DNA of 64,000 bases from an uncultured Paracoccaceae bacterium (GTDB lineage Bacteria; Pseudomonadota; Alphaproteobacteria; Rhodobacterales; Rhodobacteraceae), in NCBI GenBank assembly GCA_951812305.1, contig CATOSB010000006.1:62001-126000 (forward strand). The letters run 5' to 3'. The notes beneath the pieces are model-generated. The model did not search any database. It was not told where the DNA came from and was given only the letters and a program-made list of their open reading frames with translations. Below, one piece after another: positions 26,630-35,197 of the stretch (position 1 is the stretch's first letter; every line of letters begins with the position of its first letter). A program made the position numbers and the translations under genes.

Positions 26630-28603
26630 TTGACGGATGCTGCGAATGCGCCCGGTGCGCTGATCTCGATACCTGCGCTGTTGGCGCGAAACGTCAAATC
26701 ATTCGGCGACAAAACCGCCTATCGCGAAAAAGAATTCGGTATCTGGCAAAGCTGGACCTGGGCCGAGGCCGCCGAAGAGGTGCGCGCGATTGCGCTGGGG
26801 TTGCTGAACCTTGGCGTAGCGAAGGGCGACCATGTCGCGGTGATCGGGCGTAACCAGCCCAAGCTTTATATGTCGATGGTGTCCGCGCAGATGGTCGGTG
26901 CGATCCCCGTGCCGCTTTATCAGGACGCGGTGGCCGAAGAGATGGCCTATGTGTTGGAACATTGCGGGGCGCGTTTCGTGGTCTGTGGTGATCAGGAACA
27001 GGTCGACAAGGTGATCGAGGTTCAGGAGACCGTGAAGGGCATCGAGCAGGTCATCTATCACGACAAGCGCGGGATGCGAAAGTACGACCATGCCCAGATG
27101 AACGCGCTGGAAGATATCGAGGCCGAGGGCCGCGCCAGCCATCAGCGGTTTGACAAGGAACTCGATGCCCGGATTGCCGCGCTGACATATGACGACACCT
27201 GCGTGATGCTATACACTTCCGGCACTACAGGTCGGCCAAAGGGCGTGGTCCTGTCGAACCGGAACATTATCGAAGCGTCGAAATCTTCGTCAGAGTTCGA
27301 TCATCTGCGTCAGGACGAACAAATCCTCGCCTACCTGCCCATGGCCTGGGTGGGGGATTTCATATTTTCCGTCGGGCAGGCGTACTGGAACGGGTTCTGC
27401 GTGAACTGCCCCGAACAGCCCGCGACGATGTATGAAAACCTGCACGAGATCGGGCCGACATATTTCTTTGCGCCGCCGCGGTATTTTGAAGAACGCATCA
27501 CGCTCTTGATGATCCGGATGGAAGATGCCGGGCGGTTGAAGAAATGGCTGTTCGACAAGGTCATGGCGTTGGCCGGCCGGGTCGGGGCGAAGATCCTTGA
27601 TGGCGAACACGTCAGCGCCTGGGACCGGTTCCTGTATAAAGTTGTCGGCGAGTATCTGATCCTCGGCCCGATGCGCAGTCGCGCGGGCATGTCGAATGTA
27701 CGCGTGGCTTATACGGCGGGCGAAGCCATCGGCCCGGAGATTTTTGATTTCTGGCGGTCCTTGGGGATCAACCTGAAGCAGCTTTACGGCCAGACAGAGG
27801 CCAGCGTGTTTATCACCAACCAGCCCGACAGCGAGGTGCGCTCTGACACCGTCGGCGTGCCGATCCCCGGTGTCGAGATCAAGATTGGCGACAATGGCGA
27901 GGTGTATTATCGCTCCCCCGGTACGTTCGTGGAATATTACAAGAACCCGGACTCGACCGCGTCGACAAAGGACCCCGAAGGCTGGGTCGCGACGGGGGAT
28001 GCGGGGTTCATCGAGGAAAGCTCCGGCCATCTGCGCATCATCGACCGGGCCAAGGATGTGGCCAAGCTTTCGACGGGGCAGATGTTCGCGCCGAAATATG
28101 TCGAGAACAAGCTGAAGTTCTATCCCAACATTCTGGAAGCCGTGGTGATCGGCGCAGGCCGCGACCATTGCTGTGCGATGATCAATATTGACCTGACGGC
28201 CGTGGGCAACTGGGCCGAACGCAACAACATCGCCTATGGCAGCTATCAGGAACTCGCCGCGCATCCGGACGTCTACGCCACGGTTCAGTCCCATGTCGAA
28301 GAGGTCAACAAATCGGTGGCCGAGGACGAGATGCTGTCGGGCTGTCAGATCCACAGGTTCCTTATTTTGCACAAGCAACTGGACGCTGATGATGGCGAAT
28401 TGACCCGCACGATGAAGGTACGGCGCGCGGTGATCAACGACAAGTTCGAGGATCTGGTGAGTGCGCTCTATGACGGGACCAAAGAGATCTATACCGAGAC
28501 CGAAGTGACTTATGAAGACGGCCGCAAGGGCAAGATCACCGCGACACTGGAGATCCGGGATGCTGCCGTGCAACCGATTGGTCAAAGGATGGCGGCGGAA
28601 TGA
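26630..28603 (+). CDS. Long-chain acyl-CoA ligase (AMP-forming) of a liv-type operon
   Basis: A roughly 657-residue adenylate-forming ligase. The AMP-binding motif is YTSGTTGRPKGVVLSN; LYGQTEAS and the ATGDAG motif follow, and the C-terminal subdomain has IIDRAKDVAKLSTGQM. It activates a carboxylic acid to its CoA thioester. I chose the TTG at 26630 because GGGAGG sits five bases upstream; the frame also opens at a TTG at 26573. It heads the transporter operon, which suggests the imported compound is a carboxylate activated on entry. The chemical identity of the substrate is not shown by the sequence. Confidence 0.88.
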   Translation: MTDAANAPGALISIPALLARNVKSFGDKTAYREKEFGIWQSWTWAEAAEEVRAIALGLLNLGVAKGDHVAVIGRNQPKLYMSMVSAQMVGAIPVPLYQDAVAEEMAYVLEHCGARFVVCGDQEQVDKVIEVQETVKGIEQVIYHDKRGMRKYDHAQMNALEDIEAEGRASHQRFDKELDARIAALTYDDTCVMLYTSGTTGRPKGVVLSNRNIIEASKSSSEFDHLRQDEQILAYLPMAWVGDFIFSVGQAYWNGFCVNCPEQPATMYENLHEIGPTYFFAPPRYFEERITLLMIRMEDAGRLKKWLFDKVMALAGRVGAKILDGEHVSAWDRFLYKVVGEYLILGPMRSRAGMSNVRVAYTAGEAIGPEIFDFWRSLGINLKQLYGQTEASVFITNQPDSEVRSDTVGVPIPGVEIKIGDNGEVYYRSPGTFVEYYKNPDSTASTKDPEGWVATGDAGFIEESSGHLRIIDRAKDVAKLSTGQMFAPKYVENKLKFYPNILEAVVIGAGRDHCCAMINIDLTAVGNWAERNNIAYGSYQELAAHPDVYATVQSHVEEVNKSVAEDEMLSGCQIHRFLILHKQLDADDGELTRTMKVRRAVINDKFEDLVSALYDGTKEIYTETEVTYEDGRKGKITATLEIRDAAVQPIGQRMAAE

Positions 28604-28606
28604 TAG

Positions 28607-28690
28607 CTTCGAATTTTGCAAGCAAAATCCGACGAACTGGGGGGCCAGCCCCCCAGACCCCCCGAGGGATTTGTAAAGAGAAGAAGGGGT
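28607..28690 (-). repeat. GC-rich hairpin repeat behind the acyl-CoA ligase
   Basis: A reverse-orientation relative of the element at 21848-21933. On the plus strand it reads TTCGAATTTTGCAAGCAAAA, then CTGGGGGGCCAGCCCCCCAG, then ACCCCCC and TTTGTAAAGAGAAGAAGGGG. The strong stem follows the ligase stop by about 35 bases and precedes livG, so it may attenuate or separate expression of the two genes. Confidence 0.65.
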
Positions 28691-28696
28691 TTGCGG

Positions 28697-29515
28697 GTGC
28701 TTGATTCATCTGAGAGTTTTGTAACTCCGGACGGGCGCACCATTGGCGGTGTGCTGATGGAGATGAAGAATATCACGCTGCGATTTGGCGGCGTGGTGGC
28801 GATCAAGGATATCTCTTTTGATATCCGCGAGGGCGAAATCCGCGCCATTATCGGGCCGAACGGGGCAGGGAAATCCTCAATGCTGAATGTCGTCAGCGGG
28901 TTTTACCATCCCCAGGAAGGCGAGGTCTGGTTCCGCCGCGAACGGCGCCCCTCGATGCGGCCATTTCAGGTGGCGCAATTGGGCATCGCGCGGACGTTTC
29001 AGAACATTGCGCTGTTTGAGGGCATGACGGTTCTGGACAACGTCATGACCGGGCGGCTGACGCATATGACCAGCGGGTTGCTGGCGCAGGGGATGTGGTT
29101 TGGAAAGGCCGAGGCGGAAGAGGTCGAAAACCGCGAGAAGGTCGAGAAGATCATTGATTTCCTTGAGATTCAAGCGATCCGTAAGACGCCCGTGGGGCGG
29201 CTGCCTTACGGGTTGAAGAAGCGGGTCGAGCTGGCGAGGGCCTTGGCGGCGGAACCGATGTTGCTATTGCTGGATGAGCCGATGGCGGGGATGAATGTCG
29301 AGGAAAAAGAGGACATGAGCCGCTTTATCCTTGATGTTAATGACGAATTTGGGACGACCATTGCACTGATCGAACACGACATGGGCGTGGTGATGGACCT
29401 GTCGGATCGTGTCGTTGTGATGGATTACGGCCGCAAGATCGGCGACGGGACGCCGGAAGAGGTGCGCAACAATCAGCAGGTGATCGACGCCTATTTGGGG
29501 GTCAGCCATGACTGA
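28697..29515 (+). CDS. livG: Branched-chain-type ABC transporter ATP-binding protein LivG
   Basis: A 272-residue ABC ATPase from a GTG start with AAGAAGGGG upstream. Walker A is GPNGAGKSS, a Q-loop FQNIALF follows, the signature region reads LPYGLKKRVELARALA, Walker B is LLLLDEPMAGMN, and the H-loop lies in IALIEHDMGVVM. The C-terminal extension IDAYLGVSHD is typical of LivG. It pairs with LivF to energise LivH/LivM. The frame is open back to 28616, but that part lies in the hairpin repeat. Confidence 0.92.
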   Translation: MLDSSESFVTPDGRTIGGVLMEMKNITLRFGGVVAIKDISFDIREGEIRAIIGPNGAGKSSMLNVVSGFYHPQEGEVWFRRERRPSMRPFQVAQLGIARTFQNIALFEGMTVLDNVMTGRLTHMTSGLLAQGMWFGKAEAEEVENREKVEKIIDFLEIQAIRKTPVGRLPYGLKKRVELARALAAEPMLLLLDEPMAGMNVEEKEDMSRFILDVNDEFGTTIALIEHDMGVVMDLSDRVVVMDYGRKIGDGTPEEVRNNQQVIDAYLGVSHD

Positions 29516-29524
29516 TTTCGCGTA

Positions 29525-29568
29525 TCTGTATCACGTCTGTATCACGTCGGTATTACGTCGGTATTTGC
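29525..29568. repeat. Four 11-bp tandem units between livG and livH
   Basis: Units TCTGTATCACG, TCTGTATCACG, TCGGTATTACG and TCGGTATTTGC follow each other without gaps directly behind livG. About 45 bases later (29614-29632) lies the hairpin CCCCGGA-tcagg-TCCGGGG, one of a family also found at 34098-34191. The 149-base gap is longer than expected inside this operon. Confidence 0.8.
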
Positions 29569-29664
29569 ATGACCGCGTCCTGGGCTTGACCCGGGGCCAC
29601 ATGGCGGTTGAGGCCCCGGATCAGGTCCGGGGCGGGCACCGCGAGTTGAACATGGAGTTCTCTG

Positions 29665-30663
29665 ATGCCTGATCAACTCCTTTACGCAATCGAAGCCGGG
29701 GTTAACGGGCTTATGGCGGGTGTGCTTTATGCGTTGGTCGCCTTGGGTTTTGTGCTGATCTTCAAATCCTCGGGGATCTTCAATTACGCGCAAGGGGTGT
29801 TTGCGCTGTTCGCTGCGCTGACGCTGGTTGGGATTATGGACGGGCAGGTGCCGTTTTCGCATCTGATCAACGCGATATTCGGCACCGATGTGCATCATTT
29901 CGGGTGGCACGCCCATGCGATCATCGGGATCGTTTTGACCGTGGTGGTGATGGTGGTGCTCGCCATCGTGGTGGAGCGGTTTATCCTGCGCCATCTGGTC
30001 AATCAGCCCGACATCATCCTGTTCATGGCGACCATTGGGCTCGCCTATTTCATGGAAGGGTTCGGCGACCTGATGTGGGGGTCGGATATCAAAAAGCTTG
30101 ATATCGGCATCCCGCAGGGCGGGTCATTCTGGATCGAAGAGAACACCGCGTTTCTGGGCGGCGAGGGGTTTTATGGGTTCTTCATCGACCAGCTCGACAT
30201 CATCGCCGCGATTGTGGCGGCGGTGCTGGTGATCGCGCTGACGCTGTTCAGCCAGTACACCAAGCAGGGCCGGGCGCTGCGCGCGGTGGCCGATGACCAT
30301 CAGGCGGCACTGTCGGTCGGGATTTCGCTGCGGTTTATCTGGGTTCTGGTCTGGTCGATTGCGGGTATCGTGGCGCTGGTGGCGGGCGCGATGTGGGGGT
30401 CGAAATCGGGTGTGCAGTTCTCGCTGTCGCTGATTGCCCTGAAAGCCTTGCCTGTGCTGATGCTGGGCGGGTTCACCTCGATCCCCGGCGCTATTGTCGG
30501 CGGGCTGATCATCGGCATGGGCGAGAAGCTGTTCGAATTTGCCATCGGCGCGCCGTTCCTTGGCGGCGCGACCGAAAACTGGTTCGCCTATGTGCTGGCG
30601 CTGTTATTCCTCGTCTTCCGACCGCAGGGATTGTTCGGAGAGAAGATCATTGAGAGGGTGTGA
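29665..30663 (+). CDS. livH: Branched-chain-type ABC transporter permease LivH
   Basis: A 332-residue, strongly hydrophobic LivH-family permease with about eight membrane spans. It begins QLLYAIEAGVNGLMAGVLYA, as LivH proteins do, and carries GRALRAVADDHQAALSVGI, the cytoplasmic loop that meets the ATPase. The C-terminal FLVFRPQGLFGEKIIERV is the usual family end. GGAG lies upstream of the ATG. It is followed by a four-base overlap with a small membrane protein gene. Confidence 0.92.
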   Translation: MPDQLLYAIEAGVNGLMAGVLYALVALGFVLIFKSSGIFNYAQGVFALFAALTLVGIMDGQVPFSHLINAIFGTDVHHFGWHAHAIIGIVLTVVVMVVLAIVVERFILRHLVNQPDIILFMATIGLAYFMEGFGDLMWGSDIKKLDIGIPQGGSFWIEENTAFLGGEGFYGFFIDQLDIIAAIVAAVLVIALTLFSQYTKQGRALRAVADDHQAALSVGISLRFIWVLVWSIAGIVALVAGAMWGSKSGVQFSLSLIALKALPVLMLGGFTSIPGAIVGGLIIGMGEKLFEFAIGAPFLGGATENWFAYVLALLFLVFRPQGLFGEKIIERV

Positions 30664-31070
30664 CGTTGCATATGGCGACGCGCATTGCCGCGTGGGTGCT
30701 GGCGCTTTTCGCGTTGGGCTATACACTCCTGTTGTTGTTCTTCCTCGGCACATTGGTGGGCGGCACACCGGAGCTTCTGGTTTTCGCATTGCTGCTTCTG
30801 CCAGCGGCGGCGGCAGTTTACGCGGCGTTTCGCATCGGGTTGGTTCTGCGGGGTTTGAACGAGCGGTTCTATCTGCTGCCCGGTCTCGCGCTGCTTTGCG
30901 GGGCGGGATATTTCGGGCTGCTGTTCATCTCGGAACCAACCGACGGTTTCCCATCGATGGACGCGGTCAGCGTCTTTTTGGGTTTTGGCTCGCCCGCCAT
31001 TTTGTCGTTTTGGATCGGCGGGATCTATCTGTGGTCAGGAATTCAGGCGATGCGCGGGGCAGGACAGTGA
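30660..31070 (+). CDS. Small four-helix membrane protein of unknown function
   Basis: A 136-residue protein with four predicted membrane helices separated by short loops (WVLALFALGYTLLLLFFLG; LLVFALLLLPAAAAVYAAF; LLPGLALLCGAGYFGLLF; a last one near the C-terminus). The GTG start overlaps the livH stop as GTGA; an ATG four codons in is an alternative. I do not recognise a family. Its place inside the liv operon suggests co-expression, but liv transporters do not need such a subunit. Confidence 0.6.
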   Translation: MTLHMATRIAAWVLALFALGYTLLLLFFLGTLVGGTPELLVFALLLLPAAAAVYAAFRIGLVLRGLNERFYLLPGLALLCGAGYFGLLFISEPTDGFPSMDAVSVFLGFGSPAILSFWIGGIYLWSGIQAMRGAGQ

Positions 31071-31074
31071 ACGC

Positions 31075-31407
31075 CTATTCCCCCAGCCGCTTGAAAGCCC
31101 GCACTGTCAGAGCGGCGAGGCCGGTGACGGAAAGCGTGAGCGCGAGCAGAAGGTCGCGCAGGAGCCATGCGCCGATGAGTGTTGCCAAGATCAACAGCGC
31201 GACGATCAGGCAGGCCATGCGGGCGGCGCAGGGAAATTCGTGGGGAGACGCGGTGTCTGCGGGCACATCTTCGTCAAGCGCTACCGCATCCTCGACGGCC
31301 TCTTTGATGGCCTGTCGCCGGGTGGTGAATTCCGCCTCGCAAATGTCGCCGCTCTTCAGCGCATCTTCGAGCCGTTGGAGTTCTGTCAGTGTCGATGTGG
31401 TCCGCAT
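31075..31407 (-). CDS. Small membrane protein with SHOCT-like N-terminus
   Basis: A 110-residue protein read against the operon. The N-terminal 40 residues (LQRLEDALKSGDICEAEFTT) look like a SHOCT-type short helical domain. Two membrane helices follow (MACLIVALLILATLIGAWLL; LLLALTLSVTGLAALTV). Function unknown. It is convergent with the preceding gene (four bases apart), so it interrupts the otherwise co-directional liv operon. Confidence 0.6.
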   Translation of the reverse strand: MRTTSTLTELQRLEDALKSGDICEAEFTTRRQAIKEAVEDAVALDEDVPADTASPHEFPCAARMACLIVALLILATLIGAWLLRDLLLALTLSVTGLAALTVRAFKRLGE

Positions 31408-31501
31408 ACCGGTTCTCCCCGGTGCGCGGGATGGCGCCGGAATGCGGCGGGAATTTGGTGACAGCGTGGAAGCCTGTGACAGTGTTAATGACAGGTTAAC
31501 A

Positions 31502-31550
31502 GGGGGCGCTGCCCCCGTCGCGCAGGCGCGACTCCCCCGGAGTATTTGTC
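31502..31550. repeat. Two adjacent GC-rich hairpins before livM
   Basis: GGGGGC-gct-GCCCCC (31502-31516) is followed at once by GTCGCGC-ag-GCGCGAC (31517-31532), then TCCCCCGGAGTATTTGTC. This arrangement is a common Rhodobacteraceae intergenic element. It lies between the divergently read small gene and livM and may insulate transcription. The interval 31408-31601 has no gene. Confidence 0.6.
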
Positions 31551-31601
31551 AACAGGGTGAAGGGGCCGAGGATGAACCGACATACGGCTGGGGAGGTCTA
31601 G

Positions 31602-32726
31602 ATGTTCTATCGCGAGTCGGGTGACTTCAGCACCACGTATCAGCAGGACAGTCAGACCTTCCCGATCGCGTTTGACCGGTGGCGGTATTACGCAGTGCTG
31701 GCGTTTGCGTTTCTGGTCGTGCCGTTCATCATCAACGATTACTGGGCTAACGCCGTTCTGCTGCCGTTTCTGATCTATGCGATCGCGGCGATCGGGCTGA
31801 ACATTCTGACCGGGTATTGCGGGCAGGTATCGCTTGGGACCGCCGGGTTCATGGCCGTGGGGGCGTATTCCTGTTACAAGTTCATGACCGGCATGGACAT
31901 CTATCTGATGGGGGTGGATGGCGAGTGGGTCCGCTATGCCCTGCCGCCGATCAACATCTTTTTCAGTGTGATATTGGCGGGGTTTGTGACGGCGGCGGTG
32001 GGCGTGCTGTTCGGGCTGCCGAGTTTGCGGATCAAGGGCTTCTATCTGGCCGTGGCAACGCTGGCGGCGCAGTTCTTTCTCGTCTGGTTGTTTAACAAGT
32101 GGGAGTGGTCCTACAACTACTCTGCCTCGGGCCAGATCAACGCGCCCACGCGAGGCATGTTCGGGTTCGAGGTTACGGGGCCGACGGCGACACCGGCGGC
32201 GGCTTACCTGTTCTGTCTGGTCTTCGTGGTGGCCGTGGCATGGATTGCGCGAAACCTGACCCGCGGCGCGCAAGGGCGCAAATGGATGGCGATCCGCGAT
32301 ATGGACATCGCGGCGGAAATCATCGGGGTGAACCCGCTGATTGCGAAGCTTTCGGCATTTGCCGTGTCATCGTTCTTTGTCGGTATCTCCGGCGCGCTGT
32401 TCTTCAGCGTCTATCTGGGCGCGGTCGAGGTAGGCGAGGCGTTTGGGATCATCAAGTCATTCCTCGTCCTGTTCATGATCATTATCGGCGGGCTGGGAAG
32501 CATTTTCGGCAGTTTTGCGGGCGCGGCCTTTATGGTTCTGTTGCCGGTTCTGCTAAAGAACATCCTTGTTGGGCAACTCGGCTGGGCCACCGATCTGGCG
32601 GCGCATATCGAGTTCATGATTGTCGGCGCGCTGATCATCGGGTTCCTGATTGCCGAGCCGCACGGGCTGGCGCAGCTTTGGCGGTTGGCGAAGGAAAAAT
32701 TGAGACTCTGGCCCTTCCCGTATTAG
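31602..32726 (+). CDS. livM: Branched-chain-type ABC transporter permease LivM
   Basis: A 374-residue LivM-family permease. GLNILTGYCGQVSLGTAGFM is the family hallmark, and GRKWMAIRDMDIAAEIIGVN is the ATPase-contact loop. About ten hydrophobic segments are visible. GGGGAGG precedes the ATG. It forms the channel with LivH. The downstream substrate-binding protein gene starts 70 bases later. Confidence 0.92.
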   Translation: MFYRESGDFSTTYQQDSQTFPIAFDRWRYYAVLAFAFLVVPFIINDYWANAVLLPFLIYAIAAIGLNILTGYCGQVSLGTAGFMAVGAYSCYKFMTGMDIYLMGVDGEWVRYALPPINIFFSVILAGFVTAAVGVLFGLPSLRIKGFYLAVATLAAQFFLVWLFNKWEWSYNYSASGQINAPTRGMFGFEVTGPTATPAAAYLFCLVFVVAVAWIARNLTRGAQGRKWMAIRDMDIAAEIIGVNPLIAKLSAFAVSSFFVGISGALFFSVYLGAVEVGEAFGIIKSFLVLFMIIIGGLGSIFGSFAGAAFMVLLPVLLKNILVGQLGWATDLAAHIEFMIVGALIIGFLIAEPHGLAQLWRLAKEKLRLWPFPY

Positions 32727-32796
32727 GGTGGGGTCATCGTGGGTGCCGGGACCGATCCTGACGCTCGAAATGTTGAAACCTTGGGAGGTAATATTC

Positions 32797-34083
32797 ATGA
32801 AACTTAAACTGGCAACAATGGCGCTGGTCGGGGCGATGACCGCCGCGGCACCGGCACTGGCGGACCTTGTGTTCCCGTCGCTTTCCTATCGGACCGGGCC
32901 TTATGCGGCGAACGGTATCCCGTTTGCGGATGGCTATGCCGATTATCTGACGTTGGTGAACGAGCGTGATGGTGGCGTTGGCGGCGTCATGACCCGGCTG
33001 CTGGAATGCGAGACCGGGTACAACACCGAAAAAGGTGTTGAATGCTATGAAAGCACCAAAAGCGAAGGCGCACTGATGTATCAACCGCTGTCGACGGGTA
33101 TCACGTATCAGCTGATCCCGAAGGCATCTGCTGATGGCATTCCGGTGCACTCGATGGGCTATGGCCGGACGTCTGCCGCGAACGGCAAGGTGTTTGAGTG
33201 GATCTTCAACTATCCGACGAACTACTGGAACGGCGCGTCGATCGCGGTGAACCACATCCTTGACGTGAACGGTGGCGACATCAACGGCAAGACCATCGCG
33301 CTGGTCTATCACAACTCGGCCTACGGCAAAGAGCCGATCCGCACGCTGGAAGAACTGTCCGGCAAGCATGGCTTTAACCTGAGCCTTCTGCCCGTTGACC
33401 ATCCCGGTCAGGAGCAGAAGTCGCAGTGGTTGCAGATCCGTCGTGAGCGTCCGGATTACGTGCTGATGTGGGGCTGGGGCGTGATGAACCAGGTCGCCAT
33501 TCAGGAAGCCGCGAACATCCGTTTCCCGATGGAAAACTTCATCGGCATCTGGTGGTCAGGGTCTGAAAACGACGTGCTGCCCGTGGGCGATGCCGCGAAC
33601 GGTTACAAGGCGCTGAACATGCACCTGCCGGGGTCGGACTTCCCGCTTTATGGCGATCTGAAGACCCATGTTTACGACAAGGGTATGGCCGCAGGTGCGG
33701 GCGATCATTCGGGTACGGTCCTGTATAACCGCGGCATGTACGCGGCAATGCTGGCGGTGGAAGCCGCACGTACAGCGCAGGAAATCCACGGCGAGGCCGA
33801 GATCACACCTGCAATGATGCGCGACGGAATGGAGGCGCTGGAAATGAGCGCGGCGAAGATGGAATCGCTGGGCATTCCGAACTTTGGCCCCGCATTCGCG
33901 GTCAGCTGTGAACAGCACGGCGGTGCAGGTCCTGCGATCATTCAGCAGTGGGATGCGCCCTCTGGTCAGTGGAAGCAGATCACCGATTACATCGCACCCG
34001 ATACCGAAGTGATCAACGCGCTGATCATGGAAGACTCGATGGCATATGCTGCCGAGAACAACATCGAAGAGCGTTGTAACTGA
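32797..34083 (+). CDS. Periplasmic substrate-binding protein of the liv-type transporter
   Basis: A 428-residue protein from the ATG at 32797 with GGGAGGT upstream. The signal peptide KLKLATMALVGAMTAAAPALA ends at an AxA site. The mature part starts DLVFPSLSYRTGPYAANGIP and has the two-lobe type I binding-protein pattern (IALVYHNSAYGKEPIRTLEE between lobes). It delivers ligand to LivHM. It belongs to a LivK-like branch often linked with acyl-CoA ligase genes, so the ligand need not be an amino acid. Confidence 0.9.
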   Translation: MKLKLATMALVGAMTAAAPALADLVFPSLSYRTGPYAANGIPFADGYADYLTLVNERDGGVGGVMTRLLECETGYNTEKGVECYESTKSEGALMYQPLSTGITYQLIPKASADGIPVHSMGYGRTSAANGKVFEWIFNYPTNYWNGASIAVNHILDVNGGDINGKTIALVYHNSAYGKEPIRTLEELSGKHGFNLSLLPVDHPGQEQKSQWLQIRRERPDYVLMWGWGVMNQVAIQEAANIRFPMENFIGIWWSGSENDVLPVGDAANGYKALNMHLPGSDFPLYGDLKTHVYDKGMAAGAGDHSGTVLYNRGMYAAMLAVEAARTAQEIHGEAEITPAMMRDGMEALEMSAAKMESLGIPNFGPAFAVSCEQHGGAGPAIIQQWDAPSGQWKQITDYIAPDTEVINALIMEDSMAYAAENNIEERCN

Positions 34084-34097
34084 TCGCGCGTGCGATC

Positions 34098-34191
34098 ACC
34101 CCGGACTTGATCCGGGGTCTCAAAAAAACTGGGCGCGCCACATCAATTGGCGCGCCCGACACTGAAACGAGGTCCCGGATCTGGTCCGGGA
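34098..34191 (+). promoter_or_regulatory. Three consecutive hairpins between binding protein and livF
   Basis: Hairpin 1 is CCCCGGA-cttga-TCCGGGG (34099-34117). Hairpin 2 is GGGCGCGCC-acatcaatt-GGCGCGCCC (34131-34157). Hairpin 3 is GTCCCGGA-tctgg-TCCGGGAC (about 34172-34192). Such structures behind a binding-protein gene usually protect the upstream mRNA or reduce read-through, giving more binding protein than ATPase. That role is inferred here. Confidence 0.6.
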
Positions 34192-34211
34192 CTGCGTAGG
34201 GACAAGACACC

Positions 34212-35033
34212 ATGCTGGACGCCGGACACACCGACGAGACTCTGCTTGAGGTCAACAATATCGAGGTGATCTATAACCATGTGATCCTTGTTTTGAAGGG
34301 TGTCAGCTTGTCGGTACCCAAAGGCGGGATTACCGCGCTTTTGGGCGGCAATGGAGCGGGGAAGACCACCACGTTAAAGTCGATATCGAACCTTTTGCGA
34401 TCTGAACGCGGTGAGGTGACGAAGGGGTCGATCCACTACCGCGGCGAGGATGTTGGTCATATGGACCCGGCTGATATGGTCATGCGCGGCGTAATTCAGG
34501 TGATGGAGGGGCGGCATTGTTTTGAGCATCTGACGGTTGAAGAGAACCTGCTGACCGGGGCCTATACGCGCAAAGACAATGCCGCGGTGAAAAAGGACCT
34601 TGATCTGGTCTATTCATACTTTCCGCGGCTGGCTGAACGGCGGAAATCGCAGGCGGGATACACGTCTGGCGGCGAACAGCAGATGACGGCGATTGGCCGC
34701 GCGCTGATGAGCCGCCCGGAGACGATTTTGCTGGACGAATCCTCGATGGGGCTGGCGCCGCAGCTGGTGGAAGAGATTTTCGGCATCGTGAAGAATTTGA
34801 ATGAGAAGGAAGGTGTCAGCTTCCTTTTGGCAGAGCAGAACACCAATGTCGCGCTGCGGTTTGCGCATTACGGGTATATTCTGGAATCGGGCCGGATCGT
34901 GATGGATGGGCCGGCGGATGAATTGCGCGAGAACCCGGATGTGAAGGAATTTTACCTCGGGCTATCCGAAGAGGGGCGCAAGAGCTATCGTGACGTGCGG
35001 TCCTACCGGCGTCGGAAGCGGTGGTTGAGTTAA
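34212..35033 (+). CDS. livF: Branched-chain-type ABC transporter ATP-binding protein LivF
   Basis: A 273-residue ABC ATPase. Walker A is GGNGAGKTT, the signature region is YTSGGEQQMTAIGRALMSRP, Walker B is ILLDESSMGLAP (Ser where most have Pro after Glu), and LAEQNTNVALRFAHYGYIL matches LivF. The C-terminal tail is longer than usual and Arg-rich (SYRDVRSYRRRKRWLS). It ends the transporter operon. Confidence 0.92.
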   Translation: MLDAGHTDETLLEVNNIEVIYNHVILVLKGVSLSVPKGGITALLGGNGAGKTTTLKSISNLLRSERGEVTKGSIHYRGEDVGHMDPADMVMRGVIQVMEGRHCFEHLTVEENLLTGAYTRKDNAAVKKDLDLVYSYFPRLAERRKSQAGYTSGGEQQMTAIGRALMSRPETILLDESSMGLAPQLVEEIFGIVKNLNEKEGVSFLLAEQNTNVALRFAHYGYILESGRIVMDGPADELRENPDVKEFYLGLSEEGRKSYRDVRSYRRRKRWLS

Positions 35034-35070
35034 GCCCATCCGGTTGATTGAGGAAATTCATCAGGCATAG

Positions 35071-35135
35071 CCTGAAGCGGGCATTCATCAATTTGGAATC
35101 AAGCTGCGCGATTGACGACGCGCGCGGTGGCGATC
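35071..35135 (+). repeat. Double-hairpin intergenic repeat, partial copy 4
   Basis: It carries the leader CCTGAAGCGGGCATT, then GGAATCAAG and GGTGGCGAT, but lacks most of the first hairpin. It faces copy 3 (35198-35296) in inverted orientation within the same 385-base gene-free interval after livF (35034-35419). That interval also contains the detached 3' end of the interrupted gene described at 35346-38206. Confidence 0.55.
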
Positions 35136-35197
35136 CAACACAAGTGTAATACACTTTATCCCCGCCAAACCCGCAGAACCCTCGACGTTGCCACTTA

